From: Chloroflexota bacterium
GTDB taxonomy: Bacteria > Vulcanimicrobiota > JAMCWD01
Assembly (NCBI GenBank): GCA_023475345.1
Contig: JAMCWD010000038.1
Span: forward strand, 1 to 64,000
Direction: 5' to 3'
Length of the DNA: 64,000 nucleotides
The notes beneath the pieces were generated by a model. It was not told the DNA's origin and ran no database searches. It saw only the letters and a program-made list of their open reading frames with translations. Both the position numbers and the translations under genes were made by a program. Of the stretch, positions 52,924-61,384 are shown one piece after another (position 1 is the stretch's first letter; every line of letters starts with the position of its first letter).

Positions 52924-53565
52924 CTAATTTCTCGGATAAACGACGAAATTGGTTGTAGTTGTCCGTTCGTCTCTCAGGTCTTTATTGCTTGTCGTAACGC
53001 TTACATCAAGAAGAGGGTAGTGGCCCTGCGAAAAAGCAAGGAATAGAACATGGTGGCTCAGCCGCCGGGGAGTATAGGCATCGTCCGCTACTATTTTGCC
53101 GTAAGAAGAGGTTATAAGCCTTTTTATCTGGCCGGATTGGGGATAGGCCGCTTCTTTCATGATAAGCTCGCCGGTATCGCTGTTATTATAAATAATAACG
53201 ACTTTTTTCCATATCAACGGGTTCGATTTCTGCTCGGTATCCAGCAAGTCATCGTCTGTAAGCATCGGCGCCGAAGGATCTTCCGGTGCGTCGAAGCTCA
53301 GGAAACTGATCCCGACGTAAGGAGTGCCGTAAATGGCTATGGATGCCGGGGTAGTGGCTGAAATTTTCCTGAGAAACCGGTCCATCGAAATGACGGCGTT
53401 TTGCTGGCTCTGGCTGTCGGCATCTACGCGGAGCCATGCGTGTATTGCGGGCATAAACAGCCTGTAAACCAGTACCAGCAGCATAATGAGCATGAAGCTG
53501 GCTATAAGCAACTCCATTATTGTCATTCCGCGCCGCTTTTTCAAGCTTTTTACGCCACCTTTCAT
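52924..53565 (-). CDS. PilW/GspJ-like minor pilin
   Basis: A 213-residue prepilin. The leader MKGGVKSLKKRRG is followed by MTIMELLIASFMLIMLLVLV, with cleavage expected between Gly13 and Met14, and Glu18 at mature +5. The large C-terminal domain (about 50-213) is beta-rich. The ATG at 53565 overlaps the stop of the upstream PilV-like gene (ATGA). A longer reading frame starting at 53625 overlaps that gene and is rejected. Minor pilins of this type prime fibre assembly. Confidence 0.72.
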   Translation of the reverse strand: MKGGVKSLKKRRGMTIMELLIASFMLIMLLVLVYRLFMPAIHAWLRVDADSQSQQNAVISMDRFLRKISATTPASIAIYGTPYVGISFLSFDAPEDPSAPMLTDDDLLDTEQKSNPLIWKKVVIIYNNSDTGELIMKEAAYPQSGQIKRLITSSYGKIVADDAYTPRRLSHHVLFLAFSQGHYPLLDVSVTTSNKDLRDERTTTTNFVVYPRN

Positions 53566-53972
53566 TTCGGCAGATTTATGTATGTTTCCATGACAACTTT
53601 GCCTGTTTTTCTCTCCTCTACCCATTCGACTTTTACCACGAGGTCTTCCAGGCTGCTCCCTGTTATTACCGGATTCATATCCAGCGTTACCGTGTAGGTT
53701 CTCGGCTCCCCGGTTATCGGGTCGATTATTTTTTCATCTTCCGTATAAGGTGATGTGAGATCCGCAAGAGTTAAGGCAAAATCTTTATCCCCTTTTACTT
53801 TTTCTATGAATTTCGAAGCCAGGGCGGTGCCCTGGGCCGAAAGCTTGCCGTGCTTTATTCCCTGAAAAACGAACCCCAGAAACGTAAACATGGTAACCAC
53901 CACCGCTCCGGCAATACCCATTGCGAGAATGATTTCCAATAAACTGAATGCTTTGTTTTGCTGTCTTCTCAT
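53562..53972 (-). CDS. PilV/GspI-like minor pilin
   Basis: A 136-residue prepilin with leader MRRQQNKA, then FSLLEIILAMGIAGAVVV. The predicted cleavage is between Ala8 and Phe9, with Glu13 at +5. The residue before the cut is Ala instead of the usual Gly, which prepilin peptidases tolerate less well. A hydrophobic helix (about 10-32) and a small C-terminal domain follow. It is the first gene of a four-gene minus-strand operon, with a good promoter directly upstream, and is divergent from the HD-GYP gene. Confidence 0.72.
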   Translation of the reverse strand: MRRQQNKAFSLLEIILAMGIAGAVVVTMFTFLGFVFQGIKHGKLSAQGTALASKFIEKVKGDKDFALTLADLTSPYTEDEKIIDPITGEPRTYTVTLDMNPVITGSSLEDLVVKVEWVEERKTGKVVMETYINLPK

Positions 53973-53989
53973 AACTTAACCTCTCTTTT

Positions 53990-54019
53990 ATTATAATGCC
54001 TGTCAACTTCTAAAGTAAA
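53990..54019 (-). promoter_or_regulatory. Predicted sigma-70-type promoter of the minor-pilin operon
   Basis: On the minus strand, TTTACT (54019-54014) and a consensus TATAAT (53995-53990) are 18 bases apart. Initiation near 53983 would give a very short leader containing GAGAGG before the ATG at 53972. A TTGACA lies inside the spacer. Confidence 0.5.
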
Positions 54020-54229
54020 GGATTCTTTTGTACTAATGTAATAGAGGTATATCTTATGTTTTATCGAAAAAAGGCGTAATATATTACCGGTTGATCCGGC
54101 TCTTTAATGAGAAATTATCACCAGGAGGTATCGGCTAGTAAATTAAGAAAAATAAGTATTACAGGATATGGTATTTTCGAGTCTTTTCCAATAAAATGAA
54201 TATGCTGACCTGATGTTGTAGGAGAGAAG

Positions 54230-55378
54230 ATGAAAGAAGATATAGCAACATATACAACCAAAATAAAAAAACTCCATTCAATCATGGACATGATTGAAAA
54301 TGTCATACAGGTTAACGAACTGGACGATATCATAACCGAGATTTTAAAGGCCGGCAGAGAGGTAATGAGGGCCGATTCAAGTTCTTTATGGCTCATTGAT
54401 AAGGATAAAAAAGAATTATATTTGAAAGTGTTTCTGGGAAAAGACAATCAAATTAAAAAACGCATCTCGGTAAAATTAGGCGGAATAGTCGGAATGGTAG
54501 CCGAAACGGGCGAGCCGGTCATAATAAATGATCCGAAATCTCATCCCTGTTATGATCCTGAAATCAATGGAAACGGCGGCAAGGAGTCGTTCTGCGTCGC
54601 ATGTGTCCCTCTGAAAGCCGTATGCGAAAAGGAATTTTTCGACCAGCCGGGCAAAAGCAATCAGCAAAAGATAATCGGGGTCATGATGGCCCATGACCGG
54701 CATGACAGGCCTTTCAACAATGATGACCTTGAAAATCTGAATGCTTTTGCCAGGCTGACGGCGGTGAATATTCAAAAAAGGATAATGTACGACAAGCTGC
54801 GCAGCATGTTCTTCGATACGATAATGACTCTTTCCGAAGCAATCGATTCCAAACACAACTTTACGAGGGGGCATTCCCGAAAAGTCGCGGAAATTTCCAG
54901 CCTTATCCAGGAATTGATACACCCGGATAAAAGGATGAAAGAATTAATTCTAGTAGCCGCCCTGCTCCATGACGTCGGCAAATTGTATTCTGACGACAAT
55001 ATTGTTAAAAAGCCCGGCAAGCTGAACAAAGACGAATACGAGCATATAAAGAAACACCCGGTCGATTCATTTAAAATACTCGAGTCCATAACACACCTCA
55101 AGCAAATGCTGCCGGGCATATTGTATCATCATGAGAGATGGGATGGGAAAGGTTACCCCCGGGGCTTGAAAGGACAGGAAATCCCGGCCATGGCAAGAAT
55201 AATATCCGTAGCGGACGCTTTTGACGCCATGACGAGCGAACGCCCTCACAGGTCCAAGATGTCGATAGATAATGCGATTGATGAATTGAAAGAACATTCA
55301 GGGACTCAGTTTGATCCCGACATAATCGAGGTGTTGATTTTAGCCAACGAATCGGGGCTTTTAAACGGAGGCAAATAA
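54230..55378 (+). CDS. GAF-HD-GYP cyclic di-GMP phosphodiesterase
   Basis: A 382-residue cytosolic signalling protein. A GAF sensor domain covers about 15-185 (DSSSLWLIDKDKKELYLKVF, VGMVAETGEPVIINDPKSHP, LENLNAFARLTAVNIQKR). The HD-GYP domain covers about 190-375, with GHSRKVAEIS, LLHDVGKL (His-Asp near 247-248), LPGILYHHERWDGKGYPRGL (GYP near 306-308) and VADAFDAMTSERPHR. All expected metal ligands appear present, so it should hydrolyse cyclic di-GMP. It is divergent from a pilus operon, which fits control of surface behaviour. DUF3307 follows with one base between. Confidence 0.9.
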   Translation: MKEDIATYTTKIKKLHSIMDMIENVIQVNELDDIITEILKAGREVMRADSSSLWLIDKDKKELYLKVFLGKDNQIKKRISVKLGGIVGMVAETGEPVIINDPKSHPCYDPEINGNGGKESFCVACVPLKAVCEKEFFDQPGKSNQQKIIGVMMAHDRHDRPFNNDDLENLNAFARLTAVNIQKRIMYDKLRSMFFDTIMTLSEAIDSKHNFTRGHSRKVAEISSLIQELIHPDKRMKELILVAALLHDVGKLYSDDNIVKKPGKLNKDEYEHIKKHPVDSFKILESITHLKQMLPGILYHHERWDGKGYPRGLKGQEIPAMARIISVADAFDAMTSERPHRSKMSIDNAIDELKEHSGTQFDPDIIEVLILANESGLLNGGK

Positions 55379-55379
55379 T

Positions 55380-56114
55380 TTGTTCCTGATCCGGCGTCTT
55401 ATCCTTGCTCACCTCCTTGCCGATTTTGCTTTTCAAACCGATTATATCTACAGGATAAAAACCAGGGGCTGGGCGGGGCTTATAATACACGGTTTGGTAT
55501 TTGCTTTATCCTCGTTTGTTTTATGCGCGCCCGTAATAGCTGATGTATTCTGGCCCGTATTGTTGATAACCGTATTTCATGTAGTTGTCGATTGGAGCAA
55601 AATTCATTTGATATCGAAATTAAAGATAGGCTATACGCTGAGCTTTTTGCTCGACCAGGCAATGCATATAGGCGTAATTTTGCTCCTTATACCGCTGGGG
55701 ATTGCGGATAAAGTGCAATATTACTGGGAAAGGTGGCTTTCGGGAGGCTGGGAGTGGTTTAATATCTTGAAATACGATCAGCCCCTCGTGATAATATCGG
55801 GGTTTATAATAACAATGTTTGCAGGGGTCATTTTGATAAATTGTATTGAAAGCGACCTCCACCCGGGACGGAAGAAGATCCTCGAGGCCCCCTTTCGCAG
55901 ATACTACGGCATGTTTGAAAGAGGGGCGCTGCTGGCGGCGGCCCTGTGGTCGTCTATGTGGGTCGTTCCGCTGGTTTTTTTGCCCCGGATAATATGGTGG
56001 GCGGGCATCGGGCGCAGAAATGGAAAAGATATGGGTATCATTCAAATCGAGGATATTGTCGTAAATCTCATTTTGACTGTATTTTCATTTTATATCATCA
56101 GGTTGCTCAACTGA
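55380..56114 (+). CDS. DUF3307 family membrane protein
   Basis: A 244-residue polytopic protein with about six hydrophobic segments. The N-terminus has the DUF3307 signature HLLADFAFQTDYI (His11, Asp15, Gln19), followed by HGLVFALSS and VVVDWSKIHLISK, the second conserved acidic and His pair. The function of the family is unknown. The start is TTG 55380, eight bases after GGAGG, so it is probably coupled to the HD-GYP gene. Confidence 0.78.
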   Translation: MFLIRRLILAHLLADFAFQTDYIYRIKTRGWAGLIIHGLVFALSSFVLCAPVIADVFWPVLLITVFHVVVDWSKIHLISKLKIGYTLSFLLDQAMHIGVILLLIPLGIADKVQYYWERWLSGGWEWFNILKYDQPLVIISGFIITMFAGVILINCIESDLHPGRKKILEAPFRRYYGMFERGALLAAALWSSMWVVPLVFLPRIIWWAGIGRRNGKDMGIIQIEDIVVNLILTVFSFYIIRLLN

Positions 56115-56133
56115 GCGACAGGAGGAGTTTCAA

Positions 56134-56871
56134 GTGAAAAGCCCCGTTGTTTCCATCGAGGATTTTACTTTGCCCCGGCTTATTATCGGCTCTTCTCCTT
56201 TTTTAGGAGCAGGCCAGTTCGGAGCCAGGGCGCAGATATACTATGAAAAATTTTTCCTTCATCCCGAAAACATTTCCGAATTGCTGGTATATTTTGCCCG
56301 GACAGGCGAGCCGGGCGCTCATTTATGTCTTTACGAGCCACTGGTTGAAGCGGCCCGGATGGCGTTTGACGAGCTGGGCGGCAGGTTCCCGTTAATTGCG
56401 ACACTGATGCCCGGAGATGACATGGCAAGGCAATGGGATTGGGTTAAGGAACTGAATGTCGGGATACTTTTCCTTCATGCCACGATAACGGACAGGATTT
56501 ATCGCAGGGAGTTGGAGGAGTTTTGTAATTCATGCAGGGAAATAGGGGTAATACCGGGATTTTCAACACACCGGCCGGGGTGGTCGATACCGAAGCTGGA
56601 TTCCCTTGGAATCGATGCAGGAGCTTATCTTGCCGCTTTTAATCTTACAGGCAAACACGTCCATCCCGATCTTGATTCGACGCTGGAGGCCGTTGAAAAT
56701 ACGCACGCATTTGTAATCGGCATGAAGGTGCTTGCGGCAGGAGAACTCAAGCCCGGCGAAGCTTTCCCGTTCGCCCTCGACCATGTTCCGGCAATCACCG
56801 TCGGCATTACGACAAAAGAAGAAGTTGACGCATCGAGGGAATCTTTCAATAACTGGCTGAGCAGGGCATAA
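56134..56871 (+). CDS. Predicted TIM-barrel protein, aldo/keto reductase-like
   Basis: A 245-residue soluble protein. RLIIGSSPFLGAGQFG at the N-terminus and VIGMKVLAAGELKPGEAF plus AITVGITTKEEVDAS near the C-terminus match the first and last strands of an aldo/keto-reductase-like barrel (K-x-L-G-x-G ... G-x-x-S/T-x-x-E). The catalytic Asp-Tyr-Lys-His set of true reductases is not evident, so it may be a non-NADPH relative. The start is GTG 56134 after GGAGGAG. It overlaps the next gene by one base. Confidence 0.5.
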   Translation: MKSPVVSIEDFTLPRLIIGSSPFLGAGQFGARAQIYYEKFFLHPENISELLVYFARTGEPGAHLCLYEPLVEAARMAFDELGGRFPLIATLMPGDDMARQWDWVKELNVGILFLHATITDRIYRRELEEFCNSCREIGVIPGFSTHRPGWSIPKLDSLGIDAGAYLAAFNLTGKHVHPDLDSTLEAVENTHAFVIGMKVLAAGELKPGEAFPFALDHVPAITVGITTKEEVDASRESFNNWLSRA

Positions 56872-59228
56872 TGCCGCGGCTGACACCCTTCAGGCTGTTT
56901 TTTATCTCGCTTGCCCTTATTTTTCTTGAAGTCAGTCTCACCAGGACTTTTTCGGTATTGTTTTTCTTTTACGCCTCCTTTTTTGCCATAACGCTTGCCC
57001 TGCTGGGATGCGTTTCGGGAAGTCTCTACCTGTATCTTTTTCCCTGGCGGGTTCCTGTCTATGATACCGATAACCAGATAAAAAAAGCTTCCGTTATGTT
57101 TGCGATATGCGTGGTTTTGCTGGTAATTTTCATCCCGTTTTCGGGCACAACTCTTGGGGAACAGGCTCACGGAATAAGTCCGTTGTATCTCGTATCGTTT
57201 TTCCTTGCCTGTATTTTCGGTGCGCTCCCTTTTTTCTGGGCGGGGCTGGGAACAGCGGTCGGGCTGACCCGGTTCCCTGAAAAATTTCCGATCCTTTTAG
57301 GGTATGTACTTGGAGGCTCGGCGATAGGGGGAGCCCTGGCGCTTCCCTGCCTGACGGTTCTCGGCGGGGTTCAATGCCTTATGCTGGCCGGATTTTTCGG
57401 CCTTATAGGGGCCGTGCCTGAAAAAACATCAGCTAAGAAATCCGCCCTGTATGTTTTCGGGCTTATATTAATCCTGGTTTTTTCTATATGGAACCCCTGG
57501 GGACTCCTGCATTTGCCCGGGACAAAGTCCGTCAATTCCAGACCCATATTTTCCGCGTGGACTACTTTCTCATACGTTACGGCTTATGACGATGTAAAGT
57601 GGACCAGAGAAATCAACAGCGGCATGAAAGATAAACTGCCGCCGATGCCTCCGCAGATTACGGTAGTAATGGATCTCTTCGCATTTACACCGATAATCCG
57701 CTGGGAGCGCGGCACGGAATTCCCGGAGATATTGGATTACGAGATAACGTCGCTCCCTTATTATGTTTATAAAAATCCCTCAGTCTTTATAATGGGCGCA
57801 GGTGGAGGGAAGGATATCCTGCGCGCCGTCAGATTCGGTTCGAAAAGGATTGACGGGGCCGAAATAAACCCGGTCATCACCGGCCCTCTTATGAGCTATA
57901 AATTCTCGGAGTATTCCGGCAGCATATATAACTATCCCGGCGTCAACATCGCTACCGGCGATGCAAGGCGGACTCTCCGGCTTTCAAAAGAAAAATACGA
58001 TATTATCGTTTCCAACTCTCTTCTGTCAGGCACTTCTATGGCTTCCGGGGCCATGAACCTTACTGAAAATCACATATACACCGTCGAGTCAATCATCGAG
58101 GAGATAGCCCATCTCAAGAAAGACGGGATGCTGGCTTTCAGTTTCTGGGACCCGCTTGACTTAACCCACTCAGTCAGGATGACCAACCTTGTCCGCCGGG
58201 CGGCGGAGGCCTCCGGCATTAAAGATTTTCCCGGTCATGTAGTTATTATCCAGAACGCGGATGAAAGCACCCTGGACAGGTTCATGCTGTTTTTATTTAA
58301 GAAATCAGCTTTTACTACGGGCCAGCTTGACCTGCTTTATGAAAAATCCAAAAAAGCCGGTTTCAAAATACTCTGGATGCCGGGCCGGGATTGGGGGCCA
58401 CGTGTTGTTTCGGACGTCATGATGCTTAAAGATTCGGATGAATCTCGCAATATCAATGCTCTGCATGATCTTTCGCCGACTTGCGACGACAGGCCGTTTT
58501 TCTTCATGACTTTGAAGCCGTGGACAATTTTTCTCAATCCTTCGGAGATTGATTGGGCCGTAAATATGAGCCTGATTACAGTGATTTTACTTTTCTTCAT
58601 GGCGGCGGCCTTTTTGATTTTAATGCTGCGGCTCTCCCGGTCTAAGGGGAGGCCGGCTCCGGGCGCCGGGTGGATTTTATACTTTTTCCTGACAGGCGGC
58701 GCGTTCCTGTTGATGGAAGTGATTTTTTTGCAGCAGTTTTTTCCCTATATAACCAGGCCCGCCGCGGTATTCGTTATAGTGTTGTGCGGGCTTCTTTTAT
58801 CCGCTGGGGCGGGGAGCCTTGTCCTGGGCATGATAGTTCCGGAGGGATCGGAACCCGGCAGGATAAACGGCGTTTACAGGTGGCTCCTGGCTGTCCTGAT
58901 ACTGGATTTGTTGTTCGGCGGCGTTTCGATGGCTGTGACACGGGACGCGGGCCTCGTGGCGAGGATATTCACCGGCTTGCTGATTGTCCTTCCAGCCGGT
59001 TTTGTTATGGGTATGGCTACGCCGCTGGGAGTCAGGTTTCTCGGCTATAACGAGCGAAAGACGCTTGCTTACCTGTGGGCGGTTAACGGGGGAGCGTCGG
59101 TCTTGTTCTCGGTGCTGGGGCTTCTGATGATGATATATCTCGGCTTAAAATCGACTATGATCCTGGCTGTCCTGTTATATGCGTTTGCATGGCTTGTCTT
59201 ATGGTTATTGAGCAGAAGGGGCAATTAA
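56871..59228 (+). CDS. Polytopic membrane protein with spermidine synthase-like domain
   Basis: A 785-residue protein in three parts. Residues 1-215 hold about six membrane helices. Residues about 255-540 form a soluble Rossmann domain like spermidine synthases, with the SAM site motif FIMGAGGGKDILRAVRFG near 306-323, GAEINPVI and DARRTL, then YDIIVSNSLLSG. Residues 560-785 hold about seven more helices. Similar fused proteins are common in environmental bacteria and are not proven to make polyamines; the Asp pair that binds the amine acceptor is not obvious. It is the last gene of the HD-GYP to DUF3307 run. Confidence 0.75.
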   Translation: MPRLTPFRLFFISLALIFLEVSLTRTFSVLFFFYASFFAITLALLGCVSGSLYLYLFPWRVPVYDTDNQIKKASVMFAICVVLLVIFIPFSGTTLGEQAHGISPLYLVSFFLACIFGALPFFWAGLGTAVGLTRFPEKFPILLGYVLGGSAIGGALALPCLTVLGGVQCLMLAGFFGLIGAVPEKTSAKKSALYVFGLILILVFSIWNPWGLLHLPGTKSVNSRPIFSAWTTFSYVTAYDDVKWTREINSGMKDKLPPMPPQITVVMDLFAFTPIIRWERGTEFPEILDYEITSLPYYVYKNPSVFIMGAGGGKDILRAVRFGSKRIDGAEINPVITGPLMSYKFSEYSGSIYNYPGVNIATGDARRTLRLSKEKYDIIVSNSLLSGTSMASGAMNLTENHIYTVESIIEEIAHLKKDGMLAFSFWDPLDLTHSVRMTNLVRRAAEASGIKDFPGHVVIIQNADESTLDRFMLFLFKKSAFTTGQLDLLYEKSKKAGFKILWMPGRDWGPRVVSDVMMLKDSDESRNINALHDLSPTCDDRPFFFMTLKPWTIFLNPSEIDWAVNMSLITVILLFFMAAAFLILMLRLSRSKGRPAPGAGWILYFFLTGGAFLLMEVIFLQQFFPYITRPAAVFVIVLCGLLLSAGAGSLVLGMIVPEGSEPGRINGVYRWLLAVLILDLLFGGVSMAVTRDAGLVARIFTGLLIVLPAGFVMGMATPLGVRFLGYNERKTLAYLWAVNGGASVLFSVLGLLMMIYLGLKSTMILAVLLYAFAWLVLWLLSRRGN

Positions 59229-59382
59229 TTTATGCGGAGAGAAGAGGGTACGGGGTTGAAACCAAATAAACTAAAAAACTTTAAATTTAGACATACGTAA
59301 TTCCTATGGCGGAAGGTAGACTGCTAAAGTCGTTTAATTTATTGCCTGGAAAGGATCAAATATGTGATTGAATGGGAGGAAT

Positions 59383-60165
59383 ATGGATAATATGCGTACT
59401 TATATATTTAGCGGTAAAATATTTCCGGAAAGAGCAAATGTTAATATTCCAGCTTCTAAGAGTTATGGGCGCTTTCAGACCAGTAACGCCGTCTATGATT
59501 TTGAAGCATCTTTATCAATTCAAGTATCTCAAGTATCCGTAATAGTTAATTTAAGTGATGACACGATCGATTTAGAAACATTAAAGAATATTATAGAAAA
59601 TTTAGTAAGGGGGGAAGTTGATATATACGGATATCTTTCTGGGCTGGGGTATGATGTTGAGATTACAGCAGTTGTGGAACCTAATGGTAATCATAGAGTA
59701 TTTGGTGTGGGCATACAATCACTTCATGAAGCTAAGGATGAACGCCCCTTTTCCTACAAAGAAACTTGGGAAATAGTTGGCAAGTCACCGTTCTTACAAC
59801 ATGCCCTTGCGAATCTTAGAGAGTCCATCAAAGTGCCACACGATACCGGATTCTTTTGCTATCGCGCAGTGGAAAGTATTAGACAGAACTTTAGAAAAAA
59901 TACAAATGGTAATGACAAGAAATCTTCTTGGGAAAGAATGCGAAATGCTCTCAGGATAGATAAAAGTTGGATAGATAAACTCAAAGTATATGGCGACCCA
60001 CAACGTCATGGAGAACTTAAGCCTATATCAGGGGAAGACCGTATATTGTTAATGGAACATGCTTGGAAAGTTGTTGATCGCTTTCTGATTTATCTTAAAA
60101 GAGATTCACCACTTCCTGTAAATGAGTTTCCTTTGCTTAAAGAAAGTAATCAGGAATTGGGATAA
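59383..60165 (+). CDS. Hypothetical protein, possible HEPN-like C-terminal helical domain
   Basis: A 260-residue protein, AT-rich, without signal peptide. The N-terminal half (about 1-120) looks beta-rich. The C-terminal half is helical: FCYRAVESIRQNF, SSWERMRNALRIDKSW, GDPQRHGELKPISGEDRILL and HAWKVVDRFLIYL. The R-H pair after a helix hairpin is loosely like the R-x4-6-H core of HEPN nucleases, but the spacing is not clearly that motif. ATG 59383 follows GGGAGGA closely; the ATG three codons on (59392) may be the true start. The short gaps on both sides show no other genes. Function unknown. Confidence 0.55.
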   Translation: MDNMRTYIFSGKIFPERANVNIPASKSYGRFQTSNAVYDFEASLSIQVSQVSVIVNLSDDTIDLETLKNIIENLVRGEVDIYGYLSGLGYDVEITAVVEPNGNHRVFGVGIQSLHEAKDERPFSYKETWEIVGKSPFLQHALANLRESIKVPHDTGFFCYRAVESIRQNFRKNTNGNDKKSSWERMRNALRIDKSWIDKLKVYGDPQRHGELKPISGEDRILLMEHAWKVVDRFLIYLKRDSPLPVNEFPLLKESNQELG

Positions 60166-60383
60166 ATGGGCATCAAATAAAAAATATTTGCCGTCCAAAA
60201 AATATTCAGCCCAATTTAAATCCCCCAACTACAATTTAGAGGCGAAATTTTGATTGTTTATCTTCTGGGCAATATGTTTTCTTATCATTTAATTTCGCTC
60301 ATCTGGCCGGTTATGTGATCTTTTACAGTTTATTGGATTGGTGAAGACAGCATAATCATTCAAATCTAAATATCCGCAAAGCA

Positions 60384-61376
60384 TTAATTATGCGGTATCA
60401 ACTGGAAGATCCGGTTAAAATATCCCACGTAGAAGCTTATGATTATGTACCCGATATAAACCGCGACGATGAAGAAAATCAGACCTGTAAGCAGTACAAT
60501 ACCCGCCTTGATGCCGTTCCTGTAATCTTCTTCCAGCATGTCTGCGGCTCTCAAAAGCATATCTCCAAGGTCGCCCGATTCCTCGCCTGTATGGATCATC
60601 TGGATTATCACAGGGTTGATGAAACGGTATTGTGACAGGGCGTCGGACAGCTTGCCGCCTCCTCTTATGAAAGGCAGTTGGTCCATCAGTTTTTTTCTTA
60701 TTATCAGGTTGCCGCATGCGTTTGCCGCCGTTTCATAAGCTTCGGCGTTGGTCAGACCGGCATTCAGCAGGTATCCCATTACACGGACAAAGGAGACTAT
60801 AGCCCCCTGTACCATAAGCTTGCCGAGAATGGGGACGGCCATCAGGGTTTTCTGTATCGCCGAAACAGCCCTGTCATTTGAGGAACTGCTGTTATAAATG
60901 AAAACCGAAACGCCCACTACCAGGTAAACGATTAACAGGACGGGCAATACCGTGCCGAGGTATGCTCCTAAACCTCTTGTTATCAATAAGAAAAGCGGCG
61001 GGAGCAAGACCGCCATGTGGAAAAGCAGAACGGGATATATCAGGCCGCCTATTACGGCATTCGTTATTCTCCGGTTTTCTTCCATGATGCCGGCGAGGTC
61101 TTTGGTGAGCCGGGCAAGCTCCCCGCTTTCTTCGCCTGCCCTTATGATGCCTATTTCGAAAGGGGAGAAAAACTTTCTCTCCTGCTCCATGCACGAGCTT
61201 ATGCTTTCGCCGCCGGAGAGCCGGGCGGATATTCTCCGAAGCGCCTTACCGAAAGCCGATGAGCCTATCTGGCCGCTCAGCGATTCAAATGCGGACGATA
61301 CCGGGATCCCGGCATCCAGCATGCTCCCGAGCTGCCTGTAGAAAATATCTCTCCTTGAAAACATGTCTGAAAACAA
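60384..61376 (-). CDS. Orphan GspF/PilC-like platform protein (second T2SF protein)
   Basis: A 330-residue polytopic protein with two T2SF helical domains (about 8-125 and 205-310), for example FYRQLGSMLDAGIPVSSAFE, IGIIRAGEESGELARLTKDL and QMIHTGEESGDLGDMLLRAA, and membrane helices near 110-165 and 300-322. Unlike GspF at 14088 it lacks the N-terminal cytoplasmic segment of about 60 residues. No ATPase or pilin gene is adjacent. It lies eight bases after the M16 peptidase gene on the same strand. It may belong to the pilus encoded at 50542-53972 or to another fibre system. Confidence 0.82.
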   Translation of the reverse strand: MFSDMFSRRDIFYRQLGSMLDAGIPVSSAFESLSGQIGSSAFGKALRRISARLSGGESISSCMEQERKFFSPFEIGIIRAGEESGELARLTKDLAGIMEENRRITNAVIGGLIYPVLLFHMAVLLPPLFLLITRGLGAYLGTVLPVLLIVYLVVGVSVFIYNSSSSNDRAVSAIQKTLMAVPILGKLMVQGAIVSFVRVMGYLLNAGLTNAEAYETAANACGNLIIRKKLMDQLPFIRGGGKLSDALSQYRFINPVIIQMIHTGEESGDLGDMLLRAADMLEEDYRNGIKAGIVLLTGLIFFIVAVYIGYIIISFYVGYFNRIFQLIPHN

Positions 61377-61384
61377 CTCCCGGC

